Shown one piece after another: positions 11,901 through 25,589 of a DNA stretch of 64,000 bases; the stretch's first letter is position 1, and the number at the start of each line of letters is the position of its first letter. The notes below the pieces were generated by a model, which saw only the letters and a program-made list of their open reading frames with translations, did not search any database and was not told the origin of the DNA. Source of the DNA: Lepidurus packardi (Eukaryota > Arthropoda > Branchiopoda > Notostraca > Triopsidae); the NCBI GenBank assembly GCA_023053545.1, contig JAKZAN010000094.1, positions 1-64,000 on the forward strand. Reading direction: 5' to 3'. Position numbers and translations under genes: made by a program.

Positions 11901-13369
11901 ACCGGTGTAAACAGGTCCAAACTGGTTCTAAATGGTATAAACTGGTTTACACAGGTCTAAACTGGTGTAAACTGGTTTATACTAGTTCAAACTGGTTTAA
12001 ACCGGTTAAAACTGGCTTAATCTGGTTTAAACTGGTCAAAACTAGATTATAAACTGGTTTATACCGGTGTAAACAGGTCTAAACTGGTTTTAACTGGTAT
12101 AAACTGGTTTACAAAGGTTTAAACTGGTTTATACTAGTTCAAACTGGTTGAAATTTTTTTAACAGGTCTAAACTTGTTTTAACTAGTTTATAAACTGGTT
12201 TAAAACGTTTTTAACTGGCTTAAACTGGCTTAAACTGGTTTAAACCAGGCCTAAACAGGTCTTAACTGGTTTAAACTAGTTTATTAACTGTTTTACACTG
12301 GTTTAAACTTGTTTATACTAGTTCAAACTGGTTTAAACTGGTTTACACAGGTCTAAACTGGTTTAAGCTAGTTTATAAACTGGTTTATACCTTTGTAAAC
12401 AGGTCTAAACTGGTTCTAAATGGCATAAACTGGTTTACACAGGTCTAAACTGGTTTAAACTGGTTTATACTAGTTCAAACTGGTTTAGACTGGTCTACTC
12501 ATGTCAAAACTGGTTTACTCATGTCTAAACTGGTTTAAGGTAGTTTATAGACTGGTTTATACTAGTTCAAACTGGTTTAAACCGGTTAAAACTGGCTTAA
12601 TCTGGTTTAAACTGGCTTAATCTGGTTTAAACTGGTCAAAACTAGATAATAAACTGGTTTATACCGGTCTAAACTGGTTTTAACTGGTATAAACTGGTTT
12701 ACAAAGGTCTAAACTGGTTCAAACTGGTTGATACTAGTTCAAACTGGTTGAAATTTTTTTAACAGGTCTAAACTTGTTCAAACTAGTTTATAAACTGGTT
12801 TAAAACGTTTTTAACTGGCTTAAACTGGCTTAAACCAGGCCTAAACAGGTCTAAACTGGTTTAAACTAGTTTATTAACTGTTTTACACTGGTTTAAACTT
12901 GTTTATACTAGTTCAAACTGGTTTAAACTGGTTTACACAGGTCTAAACTGGTTTAAGCGAGTTCATAAACTGGTTTATACCGGTGTAAACAGGTCTAAAC
13001 TGGTTTAAGCTAGTTCATAAACTGGTTTATACCGGTGTAAACAGGTCTAAACTGGTTCTAAATGGTATAAACTGGTTTACACAGGTCTAAACTGGTTTAT
13101 ACTGGTTTATACTAGTTCAAACTGATTTAAATTTTTTTAACAGGTCTAAGCTTGTTTAAGCTAGTTTATAAACTGGTTTAAACCGTTTTTAACTGGCTTA
13201 AACTTTTTTAAACCAGGCCAAAAAAGGTCTAAACTGGTTTAAACTAGTTTTTTAACTGTTTTACACTGGTTCAACCTGGTTTATACTAGTTCAAACTGAT
13301 TTAAACTGGTCTACTCATGTCTAAACTGGTTTACTCATGTCTAAACTGGTTTAACGTAGTTTATAAACT

Positions 13370-15870
13370 GGTTTATACTACTTCAAACTGGTTTAAACCG
13401 GTTAAAACTGGCTTAATCTGGTTTAAACTGGTTAAAACTAGATTATAAACTGGTTTATACCGGTGTAAACAGGTCTAAACTGGTTTTAACTGGTATAAAC
13501 TAGTTCAAACTGGTTTAAATTTTTTAACAGGTCTAAACTGGTTTAAACTAGTTTATTAACTGTGTTACACTGGTTTAAACTTGTTTATACTAGTTCAAAC
13601 TGGTTTAAACTGGTTTACACAGGTCTAAACTGGTTTAAACTAGTTTATAAACTGGTTTATACCGGTGTAAACAGGTCTAAACTGGTTTTAACTGGTATAA
13701 ACTGGTTTACACAGGTCTAAACTGGTTTAAACTGGTTGATACTAGTTCAAACTGGTTGAAATTTTTTTAACAGGTCTAAACTTGTTCAAACTAGTTTATA
13801 AACTGGTTTAAAACGTTTTTAACTGGCTTAAACTGGTTTGAACCAGGCCTAAACAGGTCTAAACTGGTTTAAACTAGTTTATTAGCTGTTTTACACTGTT
13901 TTAAACTTGTTTATACTAGTTCAAACTGGTTTAAACTGGTTTACACAGGTCTAAACTGGTTTAAGCGAGTTCATAAACTGGTTTATACCAGTGTAAACAG
14001 GTCTAAACTGGTTTAAGCTAGTTCATAAACTGGTTTATACCGGTGTAAACAGGTCTAAACTGGTTCTAAATGGTACAAACTGGTTTACACAGGTCTAAAC
14101 TGGTTTATACTGGTCTATACTAGTTCAAACTGGTTTAAATTTTTTTTAACAGGTCTAAGCTTGTTTAAGCTAGTTTATAAACTGGTTTAAACCGTTTTTA
14201 ACTGGCTTAAACTGGTTTAAACCAGGCCTAAAAAGGTCTAAACTGGTTTAAACTAGTTTATTAACTGTTTTACACTGGTTTAACCTGGTTTATACTAGTT
14301 CAAACTGGTTTAAACTGGTCTACTCATGTCTAAACTGGTTTACTCATGTCTAAACTGGTTTAACGTAGTTTATAAACTGGTTTATACTAGTTCAAACTGG
14401 TTTAAACCGGTTAAAACTGGCTTAATTTGGTTTAAACTGGTTAAAACTAGTTTATAAACTGGTTTATACCTTTGTAAACAGGTCTAAACTGGTTCTAAAT
14501 GGCATAAACTGGTTTACACAGGTCTAAACTGGTTTAAGCGAGTTCATAAACTGGTTTATACCGTTGTAAACAGGTCTAAACTGGTTTAAGCTAGTTCATA
14601 AACTGGTTTATACCGGTGTAAACAGGTCTAAACTGGTTTAAGCTAGTTCATAAACTTTCTAAATGGTATAAACTGGTTTACACAGGTCTAAACTGGTTTA
14701 TACTGGTTTATACTACTTCAAACTGGTTTAAACCGGTTAAAACTGGCTTAATCTGGTTTAAACTGGTTAAAACTAGATTATAAACTGGTTTATACCGGTG
14801 TAAACAGGTCTAAACTGGTTTTAACTGGTATAAACTAGTTCAAACTGGTTTAAATTTTTTAACAGGTCTAAACTGGTTTAAACTAGTTTATTAACTGTGT
14901 TACACTGGTTTAAACTTGTTTATACTAGTTCAAACTGGTTTAAACTGGTTTACACAGGTCTAAACTGGTTTAAGCTAGTTTATAAACTGGTTTATACCGG
15001 TGTAAACAGGTCTAAACTGGTTTTAACTGGTATAAACTGGTTTACACAGGTCTAAACTGGTTTAAACTGGTTGATACTAGTTCAAACTGGTTGAAATTTT
15101 TTTAACAGGTCTAAACTTGTTCAAACTAGTTTATAAACTGGTTTAAAACGTTTTTAACTGGCTTAAACTGGTTTAAACCAGGCCTAAACAGGTCTAGACT
15201 GGTTTAAACTAGTTTATTAGCTGTTTTACACTGTTTTAAACTGGTTTATACTAGTTCAAACTGGTTTAAACTGGTTTACACAGGTCTAAACTGGTTTAAG
15301 CGAGTTCATAAACTGGTTTATACCAGTGTAAACAGGTCTAAACTGGTTTAAGCTAGTTCATAAACTGGTTTATACCGGTGTAAACAGGTCTAAACTGGTT
15401 CTAAATGGTACAAACTGGTTTACACAGGTCTAAACTGGTTTATACTGGTTTATACTAGTTCAAACTGGTTTAAATTTTTTTTAACAGGTCTAAGCTTGTT
15501 TAAGCTAGTTTATAAACTGGTTTAAACCGTTTTTAACTGGCTTAAACTGGTTTAAACCAGGCCTAAAAAGGTCTAAACTGGTTTAAACTAGTTTATTAAC
15601 TGTTTTACACTGGTTTAACCTGGTTTATACTAGTTCAAACTGGTTTAAACTGGTCTACTCATGTCTAAACTGGTTTACTCATGTCTAAACTGGTTTAACG
15701 TAGTTTATAAACTGGTTTATACTAGTTCAAACTGGTTTAAACCGGTTAAAACTGGCTTAATTTGGTTTAAACTGGTTAAAACTAGTTTATAAACTGGTTT
15801 ATACCTTTGTAAACAGGTCTAAACTGGTTCTAAATGGCATAAACTGGTTTACACAGGTCTAAACTGGTTT
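13370..15870. repeat. Satellite B higher-order repeat, period 1335 bp
   Basis: Segments about 13370-14535 and 14705-15870 are collinear at 1335 bp. Landmarks are TACTACTTCAAAC near 13377 and 14712, TTTTTAACAG at 13521 and 14856, and CTTAATTTGG at 14421 and 15756. About 170 bp between the two copies, including the odd AAACTTTCTAAATGG near 14655, do not match the first copy. Confidence 0.75.
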
Positions 15871-18350
15871 AAACTGGTTTATACTAGTTCAAACTGGTTT
15901 AGACTGGTCTACTCATGTCAAAACTGGTTTACTCATGTCTAAACTGGTTTAAGGTAGTTTATAGACTGGTTTATACTAGTTCAAACTGGTTTAAACCGAT
16001 TAAAACTGGCTTAATCTGGTTTAAACTGGTCAAAACTAGATTATAAACTGGTTTATACCGGTGTAAACAGGTCTAAACTGGTTTTAACTGGTATAAACTG
16101 GTTTACACAGGTCTAAACTGGTTTAAACTGGTTTATACTAGTTCAAACTGGTTTAAATTTTTTAACAGGTCTAAACTAGTTTAAACTAGTTTATTAACTG
16201 TGTTACACTGGTTTAAACTTGTTTATACTAGTTCAAACTGGTTTAAACTGGTTTACACAGGTCTAAACTGGTTTAAGCTAGTTTATAAACTGGTTTATAC
16301 CGGTGTTAACAGGTCTAAACTGGTTCTAAATGGTATAAACTTGTTTACACAGGTCTAAACTGGTTTAAACTGGTTTATACTAGTTTAAACTGGTTTAAGC
16401 CGGTTAAAACTGGCTTAATCTGGTTTAAACTGGTCAAACCCAGATTATAAACTGGTTTATACCGGTGTAAACAGGTCTAAACTGGTTTTTACTGGTATAA
16501 ACTGGTTTACAAAGGTTTAAACTGGTTTATACTAGTTCAAACTGGTTGAAATTTTTTTAACAGGTCTAAACTTGTTTTAACTAGTTTCTAAACTGGTTTA
16601 AAACGTTTTTAACTGGCTTAAACTGGCTTAAACTGGTTTAAACCAGGCCTAAACAGGTCTAAACTGGTTTAAACTAGTTTATTAACTGTTTTACACTGGT
16701 TTAAAATTATTTATGCTAGTTCAAACTGGTTTAAACTGGTTTACACAGGTCTAAACTGGTTTAAGCGAGTTCATAAACTGGTTAATACCTTTGTAAACAG
16801 GTCTAAACTGGTTCTTAATGGCATAAACTGGTTTACACAGGTCTAAACTGGTTTATACTAGTTCAAACTGGTTTAGACTGGTCTACTCATGTCAAAACTG
16901 GTTTACTCATGTCTAAACTGGTTTAAGGTAGTTTATAGACTGGTTTATACTAGTTCAAACTGGTTTAAACCGGTTAAAACTGGCTTAATCTGGTTTAAAC
17001 TGGTCAAAACTAGATTATAAACTGGTTTATACCGGTGTAAACAGGTCTAAACTGGTTTTAACTGGTATAAACTGGTTTACACAGGTCTAAACTGGTTTAA
17101 ACTGGTTTATACTAGTTCAAACTGGTTGAAATTTTTTTAACAGGTCTAAACTGGTTTAAACTAGTTTATTTACTGTGTTACACTGGTTTAAACTTGTTTA
17201 TACTAGTTCAAACTGGTTTACACAGGTCTAAACTGGTTTAAGCTAGTTTATAAACTGGTTTACACCGGTGTAAACAGGTACATACTGGTTCTAAATGGTA
17301 TAAACTGGTTTACAAACTGGTTTAAACTGGTTTACACAGGTCTAAACTGGTTTAAGCTAGTTTATAAACTGGTTTATACCGGTTTAAACCGGTCTAAACT
17401 GGTTCTAAATGGTATAAACTGGTTTACACAGGTCTAAACTGGCTTAAACTGGTTTATACTAGTTCAAACTTTTTTAAGCCGGTTAAAACTGGCTTAATCT
17501 GGTTTAAACTGTTCAAAACCAGATTATAAACTGGTTTATACCGGTGTAAACAGGTCTAAACTGGTTTTAACTGGTATAAACTGGTTTACACAGGTCTAAA
17601 CTGGTTCAAGCTAGTTTATAAACCGGTTTACACCGGTGTAAACAGGTCCAAACTGGTTCTAAATGGTATAAACTGGTTTACACAGGTTTAAACTGGTGTA
17701 AACTGGTTTATACTAGTTCAAACTGGTTTAAACCGGTTAAAACTGGCTTAATCTGGTTTAAACTGGTTAAAACTAGTTTATAAACTGGTTTATACCGGTG
17801 TAAACAGGTCTAAACTGGTTCTAAATGGTATAAACTGGTTTACACAGGTCTAAACTGGTTTAAACTGGTTTATACTAGTTCAAACTGGTTTAAGCCGGTT
17901 AAAACTGGCTTAATCTGGTGTAAACTGGTCAAAACCAGATTATAAACTGGTTTATACCGGTGTAAACAGGTCTAAACTGGTTTTAACTGGTATAAACTGG
18001 TTTACACAGGTCTAAACTGGTTCAAGCTAGTTTATAAACCGGTTTACACCGGTGTAAACAGGTCCAAACTGGTTCTAAATGGTATAAACTGGTTTACACA
18101 GGTCTAAACTGGTGTAAACTGGTTTATACTAGTTCAAACTGGTTTAAACCGGTTAAAACTGGCTTAATCTGGTTTAAACTGGTTAAAACTAGTTTATAAA
18201 CTGGTTTATACCGGTGTAAACAGGTCTAAACTGGTTCTAAATGGTATAAACTGGTTTACACAGGTCTAAACTGGTTTAAACTGGTTTATACTAGTTCAAA
18301 CTGGTTTAAGCCGGTTAAAAATGGCTTAATCTGGTGTAAACTGGTCAAAA
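15000..18350. repeat. Satellite B 2.96-kb higher-order unit, single copy
   Basis: This segment is the counterpart of the triplicated 2.96-kb unit at 34967-43791. Shared private variants are the TTAGCTGTTTTACACTG stretch near 15215, TTAAAATTAT at 16701 (42472 in the last unit of the triplet, offset 25,771), GGTTTTTACTGG near 16485 and CAAACCCAGATTA near 16434. ATGGCTTAAT at 18321 matches 44091 at offset 25,770. Here the unit is present once; in the other large copy it is present three times. Confidence 0.75.
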
Positions 18351-21300
18351 CGAGATTATAAACTGGTTTATACCGGTGTAAACAGGTCTAAACTGGTTTT
18401 AACTGGTATAAACTGGTTTACAAAGGTTTAAACTGGTTTATACTAGTTCAAACTGGTTGAAATTTTTTTAACAGGTCTAAACTTGTTTTAACTAGTTTAT
18501 AAACTGGTTTAAAACGTTTTTAACTGGCTTTAACTGGCTTAAACTGGTTTAAACCAGGCCTAAATAGGTCTTAACTGGTTTAAACTAGTTTATTAACTGT
18601 TTTACACTGGTTTAAAATTGTTAATACTAGTTCAAACTGGTTTAAACTGGTTTACACAGGTCTAAACTGGTTTAAGCTAGTTAATAAACTGGTTTATACC
18701 TTTGTAAACAGGTCTAAACTGGTTCTAAATGGCATAAACTGGTTTACACAGGTCTAAACTGGTTTAAGGTAGTTTATAGACTGGTTTATACTAGTTCAAA
18801 CTGGTTTAAACCGGTTAAAACTGGCTTAATCTGGTTTAAACTGGTCAAAACTAGATTATAAACTGGTTTATACCGGTGTAAACAGGTCTAAACTGGTTTT
18901 AACTGGTATAAACTGGTTTACAAAGGTTTAAACTGGTTTATACTAGTTCAAACTGGTTGAAATTTTTTTAACAGGTCTAAACTTGTTTTAACTAGTTTAT
19001 AAACTGGTTTAAAACGTTTTTAACTTGCTTAAACTGGCTTAAACTGGTTTAAACCAGGCCTAAACAGGTCTTAACTGGTTTAAACTAGTTTATTAACTGT
19101 TTTACACTGGTTTAAACTTGTTTATACTAGTTCAAACTGGTTTAAACTGGTTTACACAGGTCTAAACTGGTTTAAGCTAGTTTATAAACTGGTTTATACC
19201 TTTGTAAACAGGTCTAAACTGGTTCTAAACGGCATAAACTGGTTTACACAGGTCTAAACTGGTTTAAACTGGTTTATACTAGTTCAAACTGGTTTAGACT
19301 GGTCTACTCATGTCAAAACTGGTTTACTCATGTCTAAACTGGTTTAAGGTAGTTTATAGACTGGTTTATACTAGTTCAAACTGTTTTAAACCGGTTAAAA
19401 CTGGCTTAATCTGGTTTAAACTGGTCAAAACTAGATTATAAACTGGTTTATACCGGTGTAAACAGGTCTAAACTGGTTTTAACTGGTATAAACTGGTTTA
19501 CACAGGTCTAAACTGGTTTAAACTGGTTTATACTAGTTCAAACTGGTTGAAACTTTTTTAACAGGTCTAAACTGGTTTAAACTAGTTTATTAACTGTGTT
19601 ACACTGGTTTAAACTTGTTTATACTAGTTCAAACTGGTTTAAACTGGTTTACACAGGTCTAAACTGGTTTAAGCTAGTTTATAAACTGGTTTACACCGGT
19701 GTAAACAGGTCCAAACTGGTTCTAAATGGTATAAACTGGTTTACACAGGTCTAAACTGGTGTAAACTGGTTTATACTAGTTCAAACTGGTTTAAACCGGT
19801 TAAAACTGGCTTAATCTGGTTTAAACTGGTCAAACCTAGATTATAAACTGGTTTATACCGGTGTAAACAGGTCTAAACTGGTTTTAACTGGTATAAACTG
19901 GTTTACACAGGTCTAAACTGGTTTAAACTGGTTGATACAAGTTCAAACTGGTTTAAATTTTTTTAACAGGTCTAAACTTGTTCAAACTAGTTTATAAACT
20001 GGTTTAAAACGTTTTTAACTGGCTTAAACTGGTTTAAACCAGGCCTAAACAGGTCTAAACTGGTTTAAACTAGTTTATTAACTGTTTTACACTGGTTTAA
20101 ACTTGTTTATACTAGTTCAAACTGGTTTATTAACTAATTATTAACTGGTTTACACAGGTCTAAACTGGTTTAAGCGAGTTCATAAACTGGTTTATACCGG
20201 TGTAAACAGGTCTAAACTGGTTTAAGCTAGTTCATAAACTGGTTTATACCGGTGTAAACAGGTCTAAACTGGTTCTAAATGGTATAAACTGGTTTACACA
20301 GGTCTAAACTGGTTTATACTGGTTTATACTAGTTCAAACTGGTTTAAATTTTTTTTAACAGGTCTAAGCTTGTTTAAGCTAGTTTATAAACTGGTTTAAA
20401 CCGTTTTTAACTGGCTTAAACTGGTTTTAACCAGGCCTAAAAAGGTCTAAACTGGTTTAAACTAGTTTATCAACTGTTTTACACTGGTTTAACCTAGTTT
20501 ATACTAGTTCAAACTGGTTTAAACTGGTCTACTCATGTCTAAACTGGTTTACTCATGTCTAAACTGGTTTAACGTAGTTTATAAACTGGTTTATACTACT
20601 TCAAACTGGTTTAAAGCGGTTAAAACTGGCTTAATCTGGTTTAAACTGGTTAAAACTAGATTATAAACTGGTTTATACCGGTGTAAATAGGTCTAAACTG
20701 GTTTTAACTGGTATAAACTAGTTCAAACTGGTTTAAATTTTTTAACAGGTCTAAACTGGTTTAAACTGGTTTAAACTTGTTTATACTAGTTCAAACTGTT
20801 TTAAACTGGTTTACACAGGTCTAAACTGGTTTAAGCTAGTTTATAAACTGGTTTATACCGGTGTAAACAGGTCTAAACTGGTTCTAAATGGTATAAACTG
20901 GTTTACACAGGTCTAAACTGGTTTAAACTGGTTTATACTAGTTCAAACTGGTTTCAGCCGGTTAAAACTGGCTTAATCTGGTTTAAACTGGTCAAAACCA
21001 GATTATAAACTGGTTTATACCGGTGTAAACAGGTCTAAACTGGTTTTAACTAGTATAAACTGGTTTACAAAGGTTTAAACTGGTTTATACTAGTTCAAAC
21101 TGGTTGAAATTTTTTTAACAGGTCTAAACTTGTTTTAACTAGTTTATAAACTGGTTTAAAACGTTTTTAACTGGCTTAAACTGGCTTAAACTGGTTTAAA
21201 CCAGGCCTAAACAGGTCTTAACTGGTTTAAACTAGTTTATTAACTGTTTTACACTGGTTTAAACTTGTTTATACTAGTTCAAACTGGTTTAAACTGGTTT

Positions 21301-24300
21301 ACACAGGTCTAAACTGTTTTAAGCTAGTTTATAAACTGGTTTATACCTTTGTAAACAGGTCTAAACTGGTTCTAAATGGCATAAACTGGTTTATACCTTT
21401 GTAAACAGGTCTAAACTGGTTCTAAATGGCATAAACTGGTTTACACAGGTCTAAACTGGTTTAAACTGGTTTATACCAGTTCAAACTGGTTTAGACTGGT
21501 CTACTCATGTCAAAACTGGTTTAAGGTAGTTTATAAACTGGTTTATACTAGTTCGAACTGGTTTGAACCGGTTAAAACTGGCTTAATCTGGTTTAAACTG
21601 GTCAAAACTAGATTATAAACTGGTTTATACCGGTGTAAACAGGTCTAAACTGGTTTTAACTGGTATAAACTGGTTTACACAGGTCTAAACTGGTTTAAAC
21701 TGGTTTATACTAGTTCAAACTGGTTGAAATTTTTTTAACAGGTCTAAACTGGTTTAAACTAGTTTATTAACTGTGTTACACTGGTTTAAACTTGTTTATA
21801 CTAGTTCAAACTGGTTTAAACTTTTTTAACAGGTCTAAACTGGTTTAAGCTAGTTTATAAACTGGTTTACACCGGTGTAAACAGGTCCAAACTGGTTCTT
21901 AATGGTATAAACTGGTTTACACAGGTCTAAACTGGTGTAAACTGGTTTATACTAGTTCAAACTGGTTTAAACCGGTTAAAACTGGCTTAATCTGGTTTAA
22001 ACGGGTCAAAACTAGATTATAAACTGGTTTATACCGGTGTAAACAGGTTTAAACTGGTTTTAACTGGTATAAACTGGTTTACACAGGTCTAAACTGGTTT
22101 AAACTGGTTGATACTAGTTCAAACTGGTTGAAATTTTTTTAACAGGTCTAAACTTGTTCAAACTAGTTTATAAACTGGTTTAAAACGTTTTTAACTGGCT
22201 TAAACTGGTTTAAACCAGGCCTAAACAGGTCTAAACTGGTTTAAACTAGTTTATTAACTGTTTTACACTGGTTTAAACTTGTTTATACTAGTTCTAACTG
22301 GTTTAAACTGGTTTACACAGGTCTAAACTGGTTTAAGCGAGTTCATAAACTGGTTTATACCGGTGTAAACAGGTCTAAACTAGTTTAAGCTAGTTCATAA
22401 ACTGGTTTATACCGGTTAAAACAGGTCTAAACTGGTTCTAAATGGTATAAACTGGTTTACACAGGTCTAAACTGGTTTATACTGGTTTATACTAGTTCAA
22501 ACTGGTTTAAATTTTTTAAACAGGTCTAAGCTTGTCTAAGCTAGTTTATAAACTGGTTTAAACCGTTTTTAACTGGCTTAAACTGGTTTAAACCAGGCCT
22601 AAAAAGGTCTAAACTGGTTTAAACTAGTTTATTAACTGTTTTACACTGGTTTAACCTGGTTTATACTAGTTCAAACTGGTTTAAACTGGTCTACTCATGT
22701 CTAAACTGATTTACTCATGTCTAAACTGGTTTTACCTAGTTTATAAACTGGTTTATACTAGTTCAAACTGGTTTAAACCGGGTAAAACTGGATTAATCTG
22801 GTTTAAACTGGTTAAAACTAGATTATAAACTGGTTTATACCGGTGTTAACAGGTCTAAACTGGTTTTAACTGGTATAAACTAGTTCAAACTGGTTTAAAT
22901 TTTTTTAAAAGGTCTAAACTGGTTTAAACTAGTTTATTAACTGTGTTACACTGGTTTAAACTTGTTTATACTAGTTCAAACTGGTTTAAACTGGTTTACA
23001 CAGGTCTAAACTGGTTTAAGCTAGTGTATAAACTGGTTTATACCGGTGTAAACAGGTCTAAACTGGTTCTAAATGGTATAAACTGGTTTACACAGGTCTA
23101 AACTGGTTTAAACTGGTTTATACTAGTTCAAACTGGTTTAAGCCGATTAAAACTGGCTTAATCTGGTTTAAACTGGTCAAAACCAGACTATAAACTGGTT
23201 TATACCGGTGTAAACAGGTCTAAACTGGTTTTAACTAGTATAAACTGGTTTACAAAGGTTTAAACTGGTTTATACTAGTTCAAACTGGTTGAAATTTTTT
23301 TAACAGGTCTAAACTTGTCTTAACTAGTTTATAAACTGGTTGAAAACGTTTTTAACTGGCTTAAACTGGCTTAAACTGGTTTAAACCAGGCCTAAACAGG
23401 TCTTAACTGGTTTAAACTAGTTTATTAACTGTTTTACACTGGTTTAAACTTGTTTATACTAGTTCTAACTGGTTTAAACTGGTTTACACAGGTCTAAACT
23501 GGTTTAAGCGAGTTCATAAACTGGTTTATACCGGTGTAAACAGGTCTAAACTAGTTTAAGCTAGTTCATAAACTGGTTTATACCGGTGTAAACAGGTCTA
23601 AACTGGTTCTAAATGGTATAAACTGGTTTACACAGGTCTAAACTGGTTTATACTGGTTTATACTAGTTCAAACTGGTTTAAATTTTTTTTAACAGGTTTA
23701 TAAACTAGTTTAAGTATAAGCTAGTATAAGCTAGTTTATAAACTGGTTTAAACCGTTTTTAACTGGCTTAAACTGGTTTAAACCAGGCCTAAAAAGGTCT
23801 AAACTGGTTTAAACTAGTTTATTAACTGTTTTACACTGGTTTAACCTGGTTTATACTAGTTCAAACTGGTTTAAACTGGTCTACTCATGTCTAAACTGGT
23901 TTATTCATGTCTAAACTGGTTTAACGTAGTTTATAAACTGGTTTATACTAGTTCAAACTGGTTTAAACCGGTTAAAACTGGCTTAATCTGGTTTAAATTG
24001 GTTAAAACTAGATTATAAACTGGTTTATACCGGTGTAAACAGGTCTAAACTGGTTTTAACTGGTATAAACCAGTTCAAACTGGTTTAAATTTGTTTAACA
24101 GGTCTAAACTGGTTTAAACTAGTTTATTAACTGTGTTACACTGGTTTAAACTTGTTTATACTAGTTCAAACTGGTTTAAACTGGTTTACACAGGTCTAAA
24201 CTGGTTTAAGCTAGTTTGTAAACTGGTTTATACCGGTGTAAACAGGTCTAAACTGGTTCTAAATGGTATAAACTGGTTTACACAGGTCTAAACTGGTTTA

Positions 24301-25354
24301 AACTGGTTTATACTAGTTCAAACTGGTTTAAGCCGGTTAAAACTGGCTTAATCTGGTTTAAACTGGTCAAAACCAGATTAAAAACTGGTTTATACCGGTG
24401 TAAACAGGTCTAAACTGGTTTTAACTGGTATAAACTGGTTTACAAAGGTTTAAACTGGTTTATACTAGTTCAAACTGGTTGAAATTTATTTAACAGGTCT
24501 AAACTTGTTTTAACTAGTTTATAAACTGGTTTAAAACGTTTTTAACTGGCTTAAACTGGTTTAAACCAGGCCTAAACAGGTCTTAACTGGTTTAAACTAG
24601 TTTATTAACTGTTTTACACTGGTTTAAACTTGTTTATACTAGTTCAAACTGGTTTAAACTGGTTTACACAGGTCTAAAATGGTTTAAGCTAGTTTATAAA
24701 CTGGTTTATACCTTTGTAAACAGGTCTAAACTGGTTCTAAATGGCATAAACTGGTTTACACAGGTCTAAACTGGTTTAAACTGGTTTATACTAGTTCAAA
24801 CTGGTTTAGACTGGTCTACTCATGTCAAAACTGGTCTACTCATGTCTAAACTGGTTTAAGGTAGTTTATAGACTGGTTTATACTAGTTCAAACTGGTTTA
24901 AACCGGTTAAAACTGGCTTAATCTGGTTTAAACTGGTCAAAACTAGATTATAAACTGGTTTATACCGGTGTAAACAGGTCTAAACTGGTTTTAACTGGTA
25001 TAAACTGGTTTACACAGGTCTAAACTGGTTTAAACTGGTTGATACTAGTTCAAACTGGTTGAAATTTTTTTAACAGGTCTAAACTGGTTTAAACTAGTTT
25101 ATTAACTGTGTTACACTATTTTAAACTTGTTTATACTAGTTCAAACTGGTTTAAACTGGTTTACACAGGTCTAAACTGGTTTAAGCTAGTTTATAAACTG
25201 GTTTACACCGGTGTAAACAGGTCCAAACTGGTTCTAAATGGTATAAACTGGTTTACACAGGTCTAAGCTGGTGTAAACTGGTTTATACTAGTTCAAACTG
25301 GTTTAAACCGGTTAAAACTGGCTTAATCTGGTTTAAACTGGTCAAAACTAGATT

Positions 25355-25362
25355 ATAAACTG
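25355..25362. repeat. Target-site duplication of retrotransposon copy 1 (3' side)
   Basis: ATAAACTG lies directly before the T-run, which is the minus-strand A-tail. The same 8 bases follow the element's other end at 30408-30415. Removing the element and one copy restores GATTATAAACTGGTTTATAC, a standard satellite B sequence found many times in the array. Confidence 0.9.
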
Positions 25363-25589
25363 TTTTTTTTTATTTTTAATTTATTACCAGTTTAGGCCGA
25401 AGCCTGTTACTGTTTTCTCAGTAGTACATGTTTCATTTGTGCTATCACAGTTCGTTTTATCAATTAAAAATAGGGAGACAGAAGGGAAGGGGGACTAGAG
25501 GGTGGCTTGTACCACCGTTTTAAAAGGGAGGTAAGGTGCGGGGAGGGAAGGGGTAAAGGGTATGAGTATGTATACATATACTGGGTGAT
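25363..25589 (-). other. 3' UTR and A-rich tail of copy 1
   Basis: This follows the ORF2 stop. In the sense direction it is first mixed and pyrimidine-rich (CCCTTCCC-type tracts on the minus strand near 25480-25555) and ends in an A-rich tail, seen as T-runs at 25363-25378 on the plus strand. An AATAAA hexamer (TTTATT on plus, 25380-25385) lies just before the tail. Next to it, 25386-25398 reads GGCCTAAACTGGT in sense, one base away from common satellite B phrases. Confidence 0.85.
25380..25385 (-). promoter_or_regulatory. AATAAA polyadenylation-like hexamer, copy 1
   Basis: AATAAA in the sense direction lies immediately upstream of the A-rich tail. This position is very close to the 3' end, so it may be part of the tail rather than a working cleavage signal. 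Confidence 0.45.

Larger units (their letters stand above)
8964..25362. repeat. Satellite B array, left segment (10-bp sub-repeat)
   Basis: This is a tandem satellite with a degenerate 10-bp unit near ACTGGTTTAA. Variants include ACAGGTCTAA, ACCGGTGTAA, CTAGTTCAAA and GGCTTAATCT. The variants recur in a fixed order, giving blocks of about 390 bp, each with one AAATTTTTTTAACAGG T-tract (for example near 22131, 22509, 22898, 23291, 23681, 24088 and 24481). TAA and TAG fall in all frames of the 10-bp unit, so no long open frame exists. The array stops at the retrotransposon target-site duplication. No gene is visible in it. Confidence 0.97.
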
